A DNA stretch of 64,000 bases from Enterobacter hormaechei subsp. xiangfangensis. GTDB taxonomy: Bacteria; Pseudomonadota; Gammaproteobacteria; Enterobacterales; Enterobacteriaceae. A program made the position numbers and the translations under genes. The first letter of the stretch is position 1. Every line of letters begins with the position of its first letter. This document shows, one piece after another, positions 53,553-63,413 of the stretch. The notes under the pieces were generated by a model. The model searched no databases. It was given only the letters and a program-made list of their open reading frames with translations, and was not told the origin of the DNA. The DNA lies in NCBI RefSeq assembly GCF_001729785.1, contig NZ_CP017183.1:3286001-3350000 (forward strand), written 5' to 3'.

Positions 53553-54728
53553 TCAGTTGAGGGCGGCGCTGGCGGTCATGGCAACGGTTTTTGCATTAAC
53601 CGGCATACCCGGCATAAACACTTTTTGTAAACCATCGACGATGACTTTATCCCCGGGATTCAGCCCCTGCTGTACGATACGTAAACCTTCGGCCAGACGC
53701 CCGGGCGTGATGTCGCGGCGCTGCGCTTTTCCGTCTTTATCCACGATATAGACGTATTTACGATCCTGATCGGTCAGCACCGCCTTATCGTCAACAAGCG
53801 TGGCTTTAAATTCCGCACTGCCCGGCAGGCGTACGCGGGCAAACAGTCCCGGCGTGAACTGACGCTGTGAGTTATCCAGCAGCGCGCGCATGCGGATGGT
53901 CCCCGTACCCGGCGTAAGCTGGTTATCCAGGAAATCCACTTTGCCCTGATGGGGATAGCCCTCTTCGCCCGTCAGGCCAATCTCCACCGGCAGCGCCGTG
54001 TGATTGCTGGACGCCCCCTGCCCGCTGCGGGCCAGGTTTTGATAGTGAAGGTAGGTTGACTCGTCCACGTCAAAGTAGACGTACACCGTCTTCTGCGAGA
54101 CCAGCGTGGTGAGGACGCTGGCGGTATCGCCCGCAGTCACCAGGTTCCCGCTGGTGATCAGCGCCCGGCTGGCGCGACCATCGATAGGCGCAGTCACTTT
54201 GGTGAAGTCCAGGTTGAGCTGGGCTGCGTCAACCGCCGCCTGCGCGGCGCGAATGTCGGCCTGCGCCTGAACGGCAGCCGAGCGACGCTGCTCCCACTCT
54301 TCCCGTGAGACCAGATGGGTATTGATCAACTTATCGGTACGGTTGGCTTCACTTTGCGCGAGGCTGGCCTGCGTTTTGGCTCTTGCCAGGTTCGCCTGCG
54401 CCTGTTCCAGCGCGGCGCGATAGGTTCGGTCATCGATGGTGAACAGCACCTCGCCCTTCTTCACTTCCTGGCCGTCGGTGTAATTCACTTTCTCAATGTA
54501 GCCGGACACGCGCGGACGCAGCTGAACGCTTTCCACCGCTTCAATGCGACCGTTAAAGCTGTCCCACTGGCTAATGGATTTCACCACCACGTCAGCAGCG
54601 CTGACAACGGGCGCTTGCGGCGCGGCATTTTGCGCGACGCTGTCATCGCACCCGACGAGAAGCACGGAGAGTAAAACCACCCCCATCGCGCTCAGATGAA
54701 AGTTACCCCAGGTTTTTTGCAGGCTCAT
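53553..54728 (-). CDS. oqxA: RND efflux membrane fusion protein OqxA
   Basis: 391-residue periplasmic adaptor lipoprotein linking OqxB to the outer membrane channel. It has a signal peptide with lipobox LLVGC (C27), a lipoyl half near 60-80, a long coiled-coil hairpin (about 100-180, rich in Ala/Gln/Arg), then beta-barrel and membrane-proximal domains. The ATG at 54728 (MSLQKTWG) agrees with known OqxA; the 30-codon extension upstream has no homology. Confidence 0.95.
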   Translation of the reverse strand: MSLQKTWGNFHLSAMGVVLLSVLLVGCDDSVAQNAAPQAPVVSAADVVVKSISQWDSFNGRIEAVESVQLRPRVSGYIEKVNYTDGQEVKKGEVLFTIDDRTYRAALEQAQANLARAKTQASLAQSEANRTDKLINTHLVSREEWEQRRSAAVQAQADIRAAQAAVDAAQLNLDFTKVTAPIDGRASRALITSGNLVTAGDTASVLTTLVSQKTVYVYFDVDESTYLHYQNLARSGQGASSNHTALPVEIGLTGEEGYPHQGKVDFLDNQLTPGTGTIRMRALLDNSQRQFTPGLFARVRLPGSAEFKATLVDDKAVLTDQDRKYVYIVDKDGKAQRRDITPGRLAEGLRIVQQGLNPGDKVIVDGLQKVFMPGMPVNAKTVAMTASAALN

Positions 54729-55066
54729 TATTTTTATTCCGGTTATTGTAGCCGCCGGGCAAGACGCAGCGGGAGACGCCGCGCCACTTCCTTTGTCCGG
54801 TAGCTGGCTTAAGGCCATTTGTGTCGTTCATCGCCACAAAACTGTAACAGTTGCGAATACACTATTCGCGGCGATTGTAGGAAGGCGCTTAACTAAGTGC
54901 AAGAATAATTGTTGCACTTTATGTGCTATTTGCGGCAAAGGTAAATCACGTGTTTTGAACAGGGATTTAAATGCAACAATAAAACTTGCAATTAATGTAA
55001 AAACGGGTCACCTTTAAGTGCAACAAACAAAGATGCTTTTTAATGCGTGGCGTAGGGGGAAGCAAG
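54729..55066. promoter_or_regulatory. oqxA-rarA divergent control region
   Basis: 338 bases between the divergent oqxA and rarA genes. It contains an 8-base motif AAGTGCAA at 54895-54902, its complement TTGCACTT at 54912-54919 (a perfect inverted repeat with nine-base centre), and a third copy AAGTGCAA at 55016-55023. A further TGCAA/TTGCA inverted pair lies at 54972-54990. A loose marbox-like stretch (54984-55004) is also seen. These are candidate targets for OqxR, RarA or MarA/SoxS/Rob. Confidence 0.55.
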
Positions 55067-55420
55067 ATGAATACGGGTGCATTCATTCACGATTTACTCG
55101 ACTGGATCGACAACAACCTCGATAGCCGTCTGGACATTGAAACCGTCTCCAGGCGAGCCGGCTATTCGAAATGGCACCTCCAGCGGCTTTTCAAAGAACA
55201 TACCGGCTCCCCTCTCGCCGAATATATTCGCGCGCAAAAGCTGCAAAAATCGGTTGAGCGCTTAGCCCACAGCGATGAACCGATTCTGAACGTGGCGATC
55301 GCGCTGGGCTTTGACTCTCAGCAGTCCTTCAATCGCAGCTTTAAGCGTCAGTATGGTCAGGCGCCAGGGGCATGGCGACGCAGTATCGGCTGCCGTGGAT
55401 CCCGGCAGATGAGCCAGTAG
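55067..55420 (+). CDS. rarA: AraC family activator RarA
   Basis: 117-residue stand-alone AraC/XylS DNA-binding domain with two helix-turn-helix motifs (about 27-48, VSRRAGYSKWHLQRLF, and 75-98, ALGFDSQQSFNRSFKRQYG), like MarA, SoxS and RamA. In Klebsiella and Enterobacter RarA activates oqxAB and acrAB; here it is divergent from oqxA as expected. ATG at 55067 follows TAGGGGGAAGCAAG; an upstream in-frame start at 55043 is less likely. Confidence 0.92.
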   Translation: MNTGAFIHDLLDWIDNNLDSRLDIETVSRRAGYSKWHLQRLFKEHTGSPLAEYIRAQKLQKSVERLAHSDEPILNVAIALGFDSQQSFNRSFKRQYGQAPGAWRRSIGCRGSRQMSQ

Positions 55421-55453
55421 CTCACGTCCCGTTCGGATATCAGCTACAAAAGA

Positions 55454-55479
55454 AAAACCCTCTGTAAACAGAGGGTTTT
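55454..55479. terminator. Bidirectional terminator between rarA and guaA
   Basis: Perfect 11-base stem AAAACCCTCTG / CAGAGGGTTTT with a four-base loop TAAA, between the convergent genes rarA and guaA. Confidence 0.92.
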
Positions 55480-55522
55480 ATCAGTCTTACCTGCTTATAA
55501 CTTCGCAGGAAAGGTTATGGGC

Positions 55523-57100
55523 TTACTCCCACTCGATCGTCGCCGGTGGCTTGCCGCTGATGTCATACACGACACGCGATATGCCATTGACTTCATTGAT
55601 TATTCTGTTAGACACGCGGCCTAAGAAGTCATACGGCAGGTGCGCCCAGTGCGCGGTCATGAAGTCGATGGTTTCCACCGCACGCAGGGAAACAACCCAG
55701 TCGTACTTACGGCCATCGCCCATCACGCCGACGGAGCGTACCGGCAGGAACACGGTGAACGCCTGGCTCACTTTGTTGTACAGGTCAGCTTTGTGGAGCT
55801 CTTCGATGAAGATCGCGTCCGCGCGACGCAGCAGGTCGCAGTACTCTTTCTTCACTTCGCCCAGCACGCGTACGCCGAGGCCCGGGCCCGGGAATGGGTG
55901 ACGGTAGAGCATGTCGTACGGCAGCCCCAGCTCCAGACCGATTTTACGCACTTCGTCTTTGAACAGCTCACGCAGCGGTTCCACCAGACCCATCTTCATC
56001 TCTTTCGGCAGGCCGCCCACGTTGTGGTGAGATTTGATAACGTGCGCTTTACCGGTTGCGGAGGCCGCAGACTCGATCACGTCAGGGTAGATAGTGCCCT
56101 GCGCCAGCCATTTCACGTCTTCCAGCTTCAGCGCTTCTTCGTCGAACACTTCCACGAACACGCGACCGATGATCTTACGTTTCGCTTCCGGATCGTTCTC
56201 GCCTTTCAGCGCGTCCAGGAAACGCTGCTCGCCTTCCACGTGAACGATGTTCAGACCGAAGTGGTCGCCAAACATGTCCATAACCTGCTTCGCTTCGTTC
56301 AGGCGCAGCAGGCCGTTATCCACGAAGACACAGGTCAGGTTTTTGCCGATGGCGCGGTGCAGCAGCATCGCGGTCACAGAGGAGTCCACGCCACCGGAGA
56401 GGCCGAGGATCACTTTGTCATCGCCAACCTGCTGGCGGATACGCTCCACGGCGTCGTCGATGATTTTTGCCGGGGTCCACAGGGCTTCACACTGGCAGAT
56501 GTCACGCACGAAGCGCTCCAGCATGCGCATACCCTGACGGGTGTGGGTCACTTCGGGGTGGAACTGCACGCCGTAGAAACGTTTTTCTTCGTTCGCCATG
56601 ATGGCGAACGGGCAGCTTTCGGTGCTGGCAACGGTCACGAAGTCGGATGGGATGGCGGTGACTTTGTCGCCGTGGCTCATCCACACGTCCAGCAGCGGCT
56701 TGCCGTCTGCGGTCAGGGAGTCTTCGATACCGCGCACCAGCGCGCTGTCGGTGACAACTTCAACCTGCGCGTAGCCGAACTCACGCTCGTTAGAGCCTTC
56801 TACGTGGCCGCCCAGCTGCATCGCCATGGTCTGCATACCGTAGCAAACGCCGAACACCGGTACGCCCGCTTCGAACACGTACTGCGGCGCGCGCGGGCTG
56901 TTCTCTTCGGTGGTGCTTTCCGGGCCGCCGGACAGGATGATGCCGCTTGGATTGAATTCGCGAATCTGTGCTTCCGTGACATCCCACGCCCACAGCTCAC
57001 AGTAAACGCCCAGCTCACGCACGCGGCGCGCCACCAGCTGAGTGTACTGAGAACCAAAGTCCAGGATGAGAATGCGATGTTTATGAATGTTTTCCGTCAT
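55523..57100 (-). CDS. guaA: GMP synthase (glutamine-hydrolysing)
   Basis: Converts XMP to GMP with glutamine and ATP. The 525 residues match E. coli GuaA: an N-terminal class I glutamine amidotransferase domain (nucleophile C86 in FGVCYGMQ, with a later HPEVTH giving the His/Glu), an ATP-pyrophosphatase P-loop [11 protein letters not shown] (near 229-239), and the C-terminal dimerisation domain ending PPATIEWE. Second gene of the guaBA operon, 67 bases after guaB. Confidence 0.98.
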   Translation of the reverse strand: MTENIHKHRILILDFGSQYTQLVARRVRELGVYCELWAWDVTEAQIREFNPSGIILSGGPESTTEENSPRAPQYVFEAGVPVFGVCYGMQTMAMQLGGHVEGSNEREFGYAQVEVVTDSALVRGIEDSLTADGKPLLDVWMSHGDKVTAIPSDFVTVASTESCPFAIMANEEKRFYGVQFHPEVTHTRQGMRMLERFVRDICQCEALWTPAKIIDDAVERIRQQVGDDKVILGLSGGVDSSVTAMLLHRAIGKNLTCVFVDNGLLRLNEAKQVMDMFGDHFGLNIVHVEGEQRFLDALKGENDPEAKRKIIGRVFVEVFDEEALKLEDVKWLAQGTIYPDVIESAASATGKAHVIKSHHNVGGLPKEMKMGLVEPLRELFKDEVRKIGLELGLPYDMLYRHPFPGPGLGVRVLGEVKKEYCDLLRRADAIFIEELHKADLYNKVSQAFTVFLPVRSVGVMGDGRKYDWVVSLRAVETIDFMTAHWAHLPYDFLGRVSNRIINEVNGISRVVYDISGKPPATIEWE

Positions 57101-57167
57101 TGACGCTAATTCCGAGGCAAGTGAAACAAAACAAAGCGCCCGGCATTGAGCCGGGCGCGGAAATTTA

Positions 57168-58634
57168 TCAGGAGCCCAGACGGTAGTTCGGGGACTCTTT
57201 GGTGATCGTCACGTCGTGAACGTGGCTCTCCTGGATACCCGCACCGCTGATGCGTACGAATTCCGCTTTGGTACGCAGCAGGTCAATGGTACCACAGCCG
57301 GTCAGACCCATACAGGAGCGCAGGCCGCCCATCTGCTGGTGAATGATCTCTTTCAGGCGGCCTTTATACGCCACGCGACCTTCGATACCTTCCGGTACCA
57401 GTTTGTCAGCAGCGTTATCGGTCTGGAAGTAACGGTCGGAGGAACCTTTGGACATCGCGCCCAGGGAGCCCATACCGCGGTAGGATTTATAAGAACGCCC
57501 CTGGTAGAGTTCGATTTCACCCGGAGATTCTTCGGTACCGGCCAGCATGGAGCCCACCATCACGGCTGCGGCACCTGCGGCGATCGCTTTGGCGATGTCA
57601 CCAGAGAAGCGGATACCGCCGTCCGCGATAACCGGAATACCGGTGCCTTCCAGCGCTTCAACCGCGTCAGAAACCGCCGTGATCTGCGGCACGCCTACGC
57701 CAGTGACGATACGGGTGGTACAGATAGAGCCAGGGCCGATACCCACTTTCACCGCGCTGCAACCCGCTTCCGCCAGCGCGCGAGCGCCTGCGCCTGTTGC
57801 CACGTTACCGCCGATAATCTGGAGATCCGGGTATTTAGCACGGGTTTCACGAATACGTTGCAGAACGCCTTCGGAGTGGCCGTGGGAGGAGTCAATCAGC
57901 AGCACGTCAACGCCCGCGGCAACCAGCGCGTCAACGCGCTCTTCGTTACCTGCGCCCGCGCCAACCGCAGCGCCGACGCGCAGACGGCCATGCTCGTCTT
58001 TACAGGCGTTCGGTTTACGTTCTGCTTTCTGGAAATCTTTAACGGTGATCATGCCGCGCAGGTGGAAGTTCGCGTCCACAACCAGCGCTTTCTCAACGCG
58101 TTTTTCGTGCATTTTCGCCAGCACCACGTCGCGGGTTTCGCCTTCACGCACGGTCACCAGACGCTCTTTTGGCGTCATGTAGACGCTTACAGGCTGGTTC
58201 AGGTCAGTCACGAAACGCACGTCACGACCGGTAATGATGCCGACCAGTTCGTTGTCTTCAGTGACTACCGGGTAGCCTGCAAAGCCGTTACGCTCGGTCA
58301 GGGCTTTCACTTCGTGCAGCGTGGTGGTTGGCAGAACGGTCTGAGGATCGGACACGATACCGGATTCATGCTTCTTCACGCGGCGAACTTCTTCCGCCTG
58401 ACGCTCGATAGACATGTTTTTGTGGATAAAGCCAATGCCGCCTTCCTGTGCCAGGGCGATAGCCAGACGCGCTTCAGTCACGGTGTCCATTGCTGCGGAG
58501 AGCATAGGAATGTTCAGACGAATGGTTTTCGTCAACTGCGTGCTGAGGTCGGCAGTATTCGGCAGAACGGTGGAGTGAGCGGGAACGAGGAGGACGTCGT
58601 CAAACGTCAGTGCTTCTTTAGCGATACGTAGCAT
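57168..58634 (-). CDS. guaB: IMP dehydrogenase
   Basis: NAD-dependent oxidation of IMP to XMP, the first committed step to GMP. 488 residues with a catalytic TIM barrel (active-site cysteine in [15 protein letters not shown], flap in [16 protein letters not shown]) interrupted by two CBS domains (about 93-205). ATG at 58634 gives the E. coli length; a TTG two codons earlier is not needed. First gene of guaBA, divergent from xseA. Confidence 0.98.
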   Translation of the reverse strand: MLRIAKEALTFDDVLLVPAHSTVLPNTADLSTQLTKTIRLNIPMLSAAMDTVTEARLAIALAQEGGIGFIHKNMSIERQAEEVRRVKKHESGIVSDPQTVLPTTTLHEVKALTERNGFAGYPVVTEDNELVGIITGRDVRFVTDLNQPVSVYMTPKERLVTVREGETRDVVLAKMHEKRVEKALVVDANFHLRGMITVKDFQKAERKPNACKDEHGRLRVGAAVGAGAGNEERVDALVAAGVDVLLIDSSHGHSEGVLQRIRETRAKYPDLQIIGGNVATGAGARALAEAGCSAVKVGIGPGSICTTRIVTGVGVPQITAVSDAVEALEGTGIPVIADGGIRFSGDIAKAIAAGAAAVMVGSMLAGTEESPGEIELYQGRSYKSYRGMGSLGAMSKGSSDRYFQTDNAADKLVPEGIEGRVAYKGRLKEIIHQQMGGLRSCMGLTGCGTIDLLRTKAEFVRISGAGIQESHVHDVTITKESPNYRLGS

Positions 58635-58675
58635 GGGCAATATCTCTGACCTGGGTGGTTAAATATTGCCGTGGC

Positions 58676-58681
58676 ATTATA
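58676..58681 (-). promoter_or_regulatory. guaBA promoter -10
   Basis: TATAAT on the minus strand, 42-47 bases before guaB. No close match to the -35 consensus stands at 17 bases. The long divergent region is expected to hold the known FIS, DnaA and CRP control of guaBA. Confidence 0.6.
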
Positions 58682-58778
58682 CAGAGCGTAACCGATTGCA
58701 TCCACACTTTTTTGAAAAAAATGCTTGCGCTCACCTCTCAGCAGGTTACTATCGACTGAATAACTTGCTGATTTAGAA

Positions 58779-58794
58779 TTTGATCCCGCTCACA
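58779..58794. promoter_or_regulatory. Candidate CRP site of guaBA
   Basis: TTTGATCCCGCTCACA matches TGTGA-N6-TCACA with one mismatch, about 110 bases from the guaBA -10. E. coli guaB has a described CRP site at a similar distance. It touches the xseA start codon. Confidence 0.6.
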
Positions 58795-60167
58795 TGTTAT
58801 CCTCTCAATCCCCCTCAATCTATACTGTCAGCCGCCTTAATCAGACGGTGCGTTTGCTGCTTGAGCAGGAAATGGGACAGGTCTGGATCAGCGGTGAAAT
58901 CTCTAACTTCACGCAGCCTGCTTCCGGTCACTGGTACTTTACGCTGAAAGACGACACCGCTCAGGTGCGCTGCGCGATGTTCCGCAACAGCAACCGTCGC
59001 GTGACGTTCCGTCCTCAGCATGGCCAGCAGGTTCTGGTTCGCGCCAACATTACCCTGTATGAGCCGCGCGGCGATTATCAGATTATCGTCGAGAGCATGC
59101 AGCCCGCCGGTGAAGGCTTGCTGCAACAGAAGTACGAGCAGCTAAAAGCCATGCTTTCGGCTGAGGGATTGTTCGACCAGCAGTTTAAAAAACCCCTTCC
59201 CTCACCAGCCCACTGCGTTGGGGTTATCACGTCGAAAACCGGTGCGGCCCTGCACGATATTTTGCACGTCCTTAAGCGCCGTGACCCTTCCCTGCCCGTC
59301 ATTATCTACCCGACTGCCGTTCAGGGTGACGATGCGCCGGGGCAGATCGTGCGCGCCATTGAGCTGGCGAATGCGCGTCAGGAGTGTGATGTCCTGATCG
59401 TCGGGCGCGGCGGCGGCTCGCTGGAAGACCTGTGGAGCTTTAACGACGAGCGCGTGGCGCGGGCAATCTTTGCCAGCCTTATCCCGGTGGTGAGCGCCGT
59501 CGGTCACGAAACGGATGTGACGATTGCCGATTTTGTCGCGGATTTACGCGCGCCCACGCCGTCCGCGGCGGCAGAGGTAGTCAGCCGTAACCAGCAGGAG
59601 CTGCTGCGTCAGATCCAGAACGGGCAGCAGCGCCTGGAGATGGCGATGGACTACTTCCTCGCCAACCGTACCCGCCGCTTTACCCAGCTTCACCATCGTC
59701 TGCAACAGCAGCATCCGCAATTTCGTCTGGCGCGTCAGCAAACCGTGCTGGAACGTCTGCGTCAGCGGATGAACTTCGCGCTGGATAACCAGCTTAAGCG
59801 GGCGGTATCTCGCCAGCAGCGCGTCACGCAGCGTCTGAACCAGCAAAACCCGCAGCCGAAGATTTATCGCGCACAAACGCGTATCCAGCAGCTTGAGTTC
59901 CGCCTCGCGGAAAATATCCGCTCACGCCTGAGCACCACGCGCGAGCGTTTGGGCAATGCGGTCACCCATCTGGAAGCCGTCAGCCCGCTCTCCACGCTGG
60001 CTCGCGGCTATAGTGTGACCACCGCGACGGACGGCAAAGTGCTGAAACAAACGAAACAGGTTAAAGCCGGGGATGTGCTCACCACCCGGCTTTCTGACGG
60101 CTGGGTCGAGAGTGAGGTAAAAGAGATCAAACCGGTGAAAAAAACGCGCCAGCGTAAAAGCGGATAA
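58794..60167 (+). CDS. xseA: Exodeoxyribonuclease VII large subunit
   Basis: Catalytic subunit of ExoVII, which degrades single-stranded DNA from either end together with several XseB subunits. 457 residues: an N-terminal OB fold (about 1-105), the nuclease core with [16 protein letters not shown] and [14 protein letters not shown], a long coiled-coil region (about 260-390, rich in Gln/Arg/Leu) that binds XseB, and a C-terminal segment GYSVTT. Length and order match E. coli. Confidence 0.97.
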   Translation: MLSSQSPSIYTVSRLNQTVRLLLEQEMGQVWISGEISNFTQPASGHWYFTLKDDTAQVRCAMFRNSNRRVTFRPQHGQQVLVRANITLYEPRGDYQIIVESMQPAGEGLLQQKYEQLKAMLSAEGLFDQQFKKPLPSPAHCVGVITSKTGAALHDILHVLKRRDPSLPVIIYPTAVQGDDAPGQIVRAIELANARQECDVLIVGRGGGSLEDLWSFNDERVARAIFASLIPVVSAVGHETDVTIADFVADLRAPTPSAAAEVVSRNQQELLRQIQNGQQRLEMAMDYFLANRTRRFTQLHHRLQQQHPQFRLARQQTVLERLRQRMNFALDNQLKRAVSRQQRVTQRLNQQNPQPKIYRAQTRIQQLEFRLAENIRSRLSTTRERLGNAVTHLEAVSPLSTLARGYSVTTATDGKVLKQTKQVKAGDVLTTRLSDGWVESEVKEIKPVKKTRQRKSG

Positions 60168-60225
60168 ATCTTCGCCGGTTACAAACTATACTGCTGCTAT
60201 TGCCTTTTTTGATAAGGAGAGCAGC

Positions 60226-61245
60226 ATGCCCCATCTTCATAGCGTCATCCCTCCGTATATTCTTCGTCGTATTATCGAAAGCGGTTCAGAGCCCCAGCAG
60301 CGCTGCGCCCGTCAGACATTAACCCATGTGCAAACCCTGATGGCGCATATGCCGGGCAAACCCGCCGCGCCGCATGTGAATAAAGCCGGTCAGCTTGAGC
60401 GTGACATCTACGATGCGAAACAGACCCAGGAGCTGCCGGGTAGCCAGGTGCGCTATGAAGGCCAGCCCTCCAACGGCGATGTGGCGGTGGATGAAGCGTA
60501 CGATTATCTGGGGATCACCCATGATTTCTTCTGGAAGGAGTATCAGCGGGATTCGCTCGATAATAAGGGGCTGATCCTGACCGGCACCGTGCATTACGGC
60601 CGTGAGTATCAAAACGCCTTCTGGAACGGCCAGCAGATGGTCTTTGGCGATGGCGACGGGGAAATCTTCAACCGCTTCACCATTGCCATCGACGTGGTGG
60701 CGCATGAGCTGAGCCACGGTGTGACGGAGACCGAAGCCGGGCTCATTTACTTTGAACAATCTGGCGCGCTGAACGAGTCGTTATCCGACGTGTTTGGTTC
60801 GCTGGTGAAGCAATACTATCTTAAGCAAACCGCCGACCAGGCAGACTGGCTGATTGGCGAAGGGCTGCTGGCAGCGGGGATTAACGGCAAAGGGCTGCGC
60901 TCAATGTCTGAACCCGGCACCGCCTACGACGATCCCCTCCTTGGCAAAGACCCGCAGCCCGCGCACATGAAAGATTTTATCAAAACGCGCGAGGATAACG
61001 GCGGCGTACACCTTAACTCTGGCATCCCCAACCGGGCGTTTTACCTGGCCGCAACGGCAATCGGTGGCTACGCCTGGGAAAAAGCGGGTTATGCCTGGTA
61101 CGACACGGTTTGCGATCGCAACCTGGCGCAGGATGCGGATTTTGACGCTTTCGCAAAACTGACGATCGCCCACGGCGAGAAACGCTCCGGTAGCGACGTT
61201 GGGGCGGCCATTAAACAAGCCTGGGAACAGGTGGGAGTACTGTAA
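60226..61245 (+). CDS. Protealysin-like M4 metalloprotease
   Basis: Thermolysin-family zinc protease of 339 residues. Like protealysin of Serratia it has a short propeptide (about 1-50) with the motif PPYILRRI and no signal peptide. The catalytic domain carries HELSH (H160, E161, H164) and the third zinc ligand E184 in GALNESLSD, and DNGGVHLNSGIPN with the later active-site His. Protealysin-type enzymes cleave actin and other proteins and are found in several Enterobacterales. ATG follows AAGGAGAGCAGC. The stop shares one base with the start of the inhibitor gene. Confidence 0.92.
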   Translation: MPHLHSVIPPYILRRIIESGSEPQQRCARQTLTHVQTLMAHMPGKPAAPHVNKAGQLERDIYDAKQTQELPGSQVRYEGQPSNGDVAVDEAYDYLGITHDFFWKEYQRDSLDNKGLILTGTVHYGREYQNAFWNGQQMVFGDGDGEIFNRFTIAIDVVAHELSHGVTETEAGLIYFEQSGALNESLSDVFGSLVKQYYLKQTADQADWLIGEGLLAAGINGKGLRSMSEPGTAYDDPLLGKDPQPAHMKDFIKTREDNGGVHLNSGIPNRAFYLAATAIGGYAWEKAGYAWYDTVCDRNLAQDADFDAFAKLTIAHGEKRSGSDVGAAIKQAWEQVGVL

Positions 61246-61595
61246 TGCAGGTACCGGAACTGACGGATGACGCCGTGGTTGAGCTGGCCCGGGAAGGCGG
61301 CGTCGCCTTTATTCCTAAGCTGAGCGGTCAGCGCACAATCGCCCTCTCCACGCTCAACGAGGCGCAGCGTCAGCGCGTGGTAAATATTCTGGAACAGGCT
61401 ATCCCGCGCGGACAGCCACCGGGCCAGGCGTCGTCTCCGGGCAGCGGCGATCAGCGCTATTTTCGCATTCAGATAATCTGGACCCGGCACAATCAGGCGC
61501 AGTATACCGATATTATTGTGCTGGTTCCGGAGCAGGAAGCGCCGGAATCGCTGATTGAGCTATGGCAAAAAGGAGAAGGCTGCGTGTGCGATTAA
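61245..61595 (+). CDS. Emfourin-type protealysin inhibitor
   Basis: 116-residue protein encoded directly after the M4 protease with a TAATG overlap. Position, size and the pattern ELAREGGVAFIPKL...TLNEAQRQRV fit emfourin, the cytoplasmic protein inhibitor of protealysin described in Serratia. Translation coupled to the protease would keep the enzyme blocked until needed. No signal peptide. The stop overlaps that of the convergent yfgJ. Confidence 0.85.
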   Translation: MQVPELTDDAVVELAREGGVAFIPKLSGQRTIALSTLNEAQRQRVVNILEQAIPRGQPPGQASSPGSGDQRYFRIQIIWTRHNQAQYTDIIVLVPEQEAPESLIELWQKGEGCVCD

Positions 61596-61813
61596 GCCCC
61601 AGCCCTGACGAACTCGACGCGTTTTTTTGAGATCAGCCCGTGGCCGTTCTGACAGAAGTAATCCACCGTGCCGCAGGCCTTGAGTACCTGAAGCGGCTGA
61701 TGGCAGTCAGGGCAGCGCGCTTCGAGGGGAATATCTTTATTGCAGCTGTCGCAGTGCGCGATACCGTTTTGCGGCTCGAGCGCTGCGTGGCAATCCGGAC
61801 AGGTAATCGACAT
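61592..61813 (-). CDS. yfgJ: Zinc ribbon protein YfgJ
   Basis: Small 73-residue protein with two Cys-x2-Cys pairs in the first half (CPDCH at about 5-9, CDSCN at 21-25), a further CPDC (34-37) and a single FCQNGHG near 55, a double zinc-ribbon pattern. It matches E. coli YfgJ (about 71 residues). The start ATG at 61813 has AGGAGAGC upstream; longer in-frame extensions have no homology. Function unknown. Confidence 0.9.
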   Translation of the reverse strand: MSITCPDCHAALEPQNGIAHCDSCNKDIPLEARCPDCHQPLQVLKACGTVDYFCQNGHGLISKKRVEFVRAGA

Positions 61814-61871
61814 GCTCTCTCCTGTTGAGTTGGGCCGGGACAGGACAACTGCCCCGGCAGACTGAATAGTA

Positions 61872-63413
61872 TCAGGCTTCGGTAGCCGGTTTAGTTTGCG
61901 CATTTTCCAGCATGCGACGTACCGGAACAATGAGGACGATCAGCACCGCAGCACAAATCAGCAGCGCAATGGAGCAACGGGCAAAGAGGTCTGGCAGCAT
62001 ATCCAGCTGGTCGGCCTTCACGTGACCGCCAATCAGCCCCGCAGCCAGGTTACCCAGCGCACTGGCGCAGAACCACAGGCCCATCATCTGGCCGCGCATT
62101 CTTTCCGGCGCCAGCAGGGTCATGGTCGCCAGACCAATCGGACTCAGGCACAGTTCCCCGAGCGTCAGCATCAGGATACTACCCACCAGCCAGAACGGAG
62201 AAACCCCTGCCCCACCGTTGCTCAGTACGTTCTGCGCCGCCAGCATCATCAGGCCAAAGCCCGCCGCTGCACACAGAATACCGATCACGAACTTGGTGAT
62301 GCTGCTCGGACGAATGTTTTTGCTCGCCAGCTTCGGCCATGCCCAGCTAAATACCGGGGCCAGCAGAATGATGAACAGGGCATTAATCGACTGGAACCAC
62401 ACCGCCGGGATCTCAAAATCACCGATCATGCGGTTAGTGTAGTCGTTGGCGAACAGGTTGAAGGAGGTTGGCTTCTGCTCGAACGCGGACCAGAAGAACG
62501 CGGCGGAGACCAGCAGAATAAAGCACACCAGCAGCCTTGCGCGCTCTTTGCGATTCAGCCCGGCGAAGATGAACAGATAGATGAAGTAGAGCGCGACGGA
62601 GGCGGCAATCACATACACCAGCACGCTGGCGACCGCGACCGGATTAATCACAATCACGCCCTGGGCAATCAACGTAACGATGATTGCAACACCCACTGCC
62701 AGCGCCAGCAGCCAGGCGCCCACGCCGTTACGTTTCACTACCGGACTGTTCCAGGTGGAGTCCAGACCGACTTCGCTGTCGTAACGCTTCATGGCCGGAA
62801 CGGCAAACACGCGGAAGATAATCAGGGCGACCAGCATCCCAATACCACCGATACCAAAGCCCCAGTGCCAGCCGTGGGTTTTAATCAGCCAGCCGGAAAT
62901 CAGAGGGGCAATGAACGAGCCCATGTTGATGCCCATATAGAACAGCGAGAAACCGCCGTCACGACGCGCATCGCCCTTTTTGTACAGTGTCCCCACCATG
63001 ACCGAGATACAGGTCTTGAACAGGCCGGAGCCGAGCACGATAAACATCAGGCCGATGAAGAACAGGTTGTCGCCCATGATGGCCGACAGGGCAATCGACA
63101 GGTGCCCAAGCGCAATCAAAATCGAACCGTACCAGACGGCCCGCTGCTGGCCGAGCCAGTTATCCGCCAGCCAGCCGCCCGGCAGCGCGGCGAGGTACAT
63201 GGTGCCGGCAAAAATACCGACAATCGCCGAGGCGTTTTCACGCGCCAGGCCCATTCCGCCGTCATACACGGTGGCGGCCATAAACAGGATCAGTAGCGGG
63301 CGAATACCGTAAAACGAGAAACGCTCCCACATCTCGGTGAAGAACAGCGAACCGAGCGGATAAGGATGGCCGAAGAAGGTTCGGCTCTCTTTTTGATTAA
63401 CAGAGGATTGCAT
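61872..63413 (-). CDS. POT family peptide:H+ symporter
   Basis: 513-residue proton-dependent oligopeptide transporter with about 14 membrane helices. The family motif ExxER is seen in FFTEMWERFSFYG (E27, E30, R31), and a second signature FYMGINMGSFIAP lies near 158-170. It is not one of the four E. coli Dtp proteins as I remember them, being closer to the longer DtpT type. It imports di- or tripeptides. The adjacent protease/inhibitor pair and the upstream aminopeptidase cassette do not by themselves show a link. A candidate CRP site lies about 210 bases upstream. Confidence 0.88.
   Translation of the reverse strand: MQSSVNQKESRTFFGHPYPLGSLFFTEMWERFSFYGIRPLLILFMAATVYDGGMGLARENASAIVGIFAGTMYLAALPGGWLADNWLGQQRAVWYGSILIALGHLSIALSAIMGDNLFFIGLMFIVLGSGLFKTCISVMVGTLYKKGDARRDGGFSLFYMGINMGSFIAPLISGWLIKTHGWHWGFGIGGIGMLVALIIFRVFAVPAMKRYDSEVGLDSTWNSPVVKRNGVGAWLLALAVGVAIIVTLIAQGVIVINPVAVASVLVYVIAASVALYFIYLFIFAGLNRKERARLLVCFILLVSAAFFWSAFEQKPTSFNLFANDYTNRMIGDFEIPAVWFQSINALFIILLAPVFSWAWPKLASKNIRPSSITKFVIGILCAAAGFGLMMLAAQNVLSNGGAGVSPFWLVGSILMLTLGELCLSPIGLATMTLLAPERMRGQMMGLWFCASALGNLAAGLIGGHVKADQLDMLPDLFARCSIALLICAAVLIVLIVPVRRMLENAQTKPATEA

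Noticed and set aside
50377..54728. Plasmid- or transposon-borne oqxAB
   Set aside because: No IS26 or other IS flanks it and the rarA-oqxAB-oqxR order with core genes on both sides is that of a chromosomal locus.
54984..55004. Marbox for MarA/SoxS/Rob before rarA
   Set aside because: Only a partial match (GCAA for GCAC, a mismatch in RYY); kept as a remark in the region entry, not as a separate site.
55640..57103. 487-codon open frame antisense to guaA
   Set aside because: Third-position GC bias of guaA keeps the opposite frame open; the translation is His/Val/Phe-rich with no family likeness.
57216..58631. 471-codon open frame antisense to guaB
   Set aside because: Same shadow effect; guaB is unmistakable on the other strand.
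61896..63296. 466-codon open frame antisense to the peptide transporter
   Set aside because: Hydrophilic mirror of a membrane protein, rich in His, Gln and Arg; no start signal.
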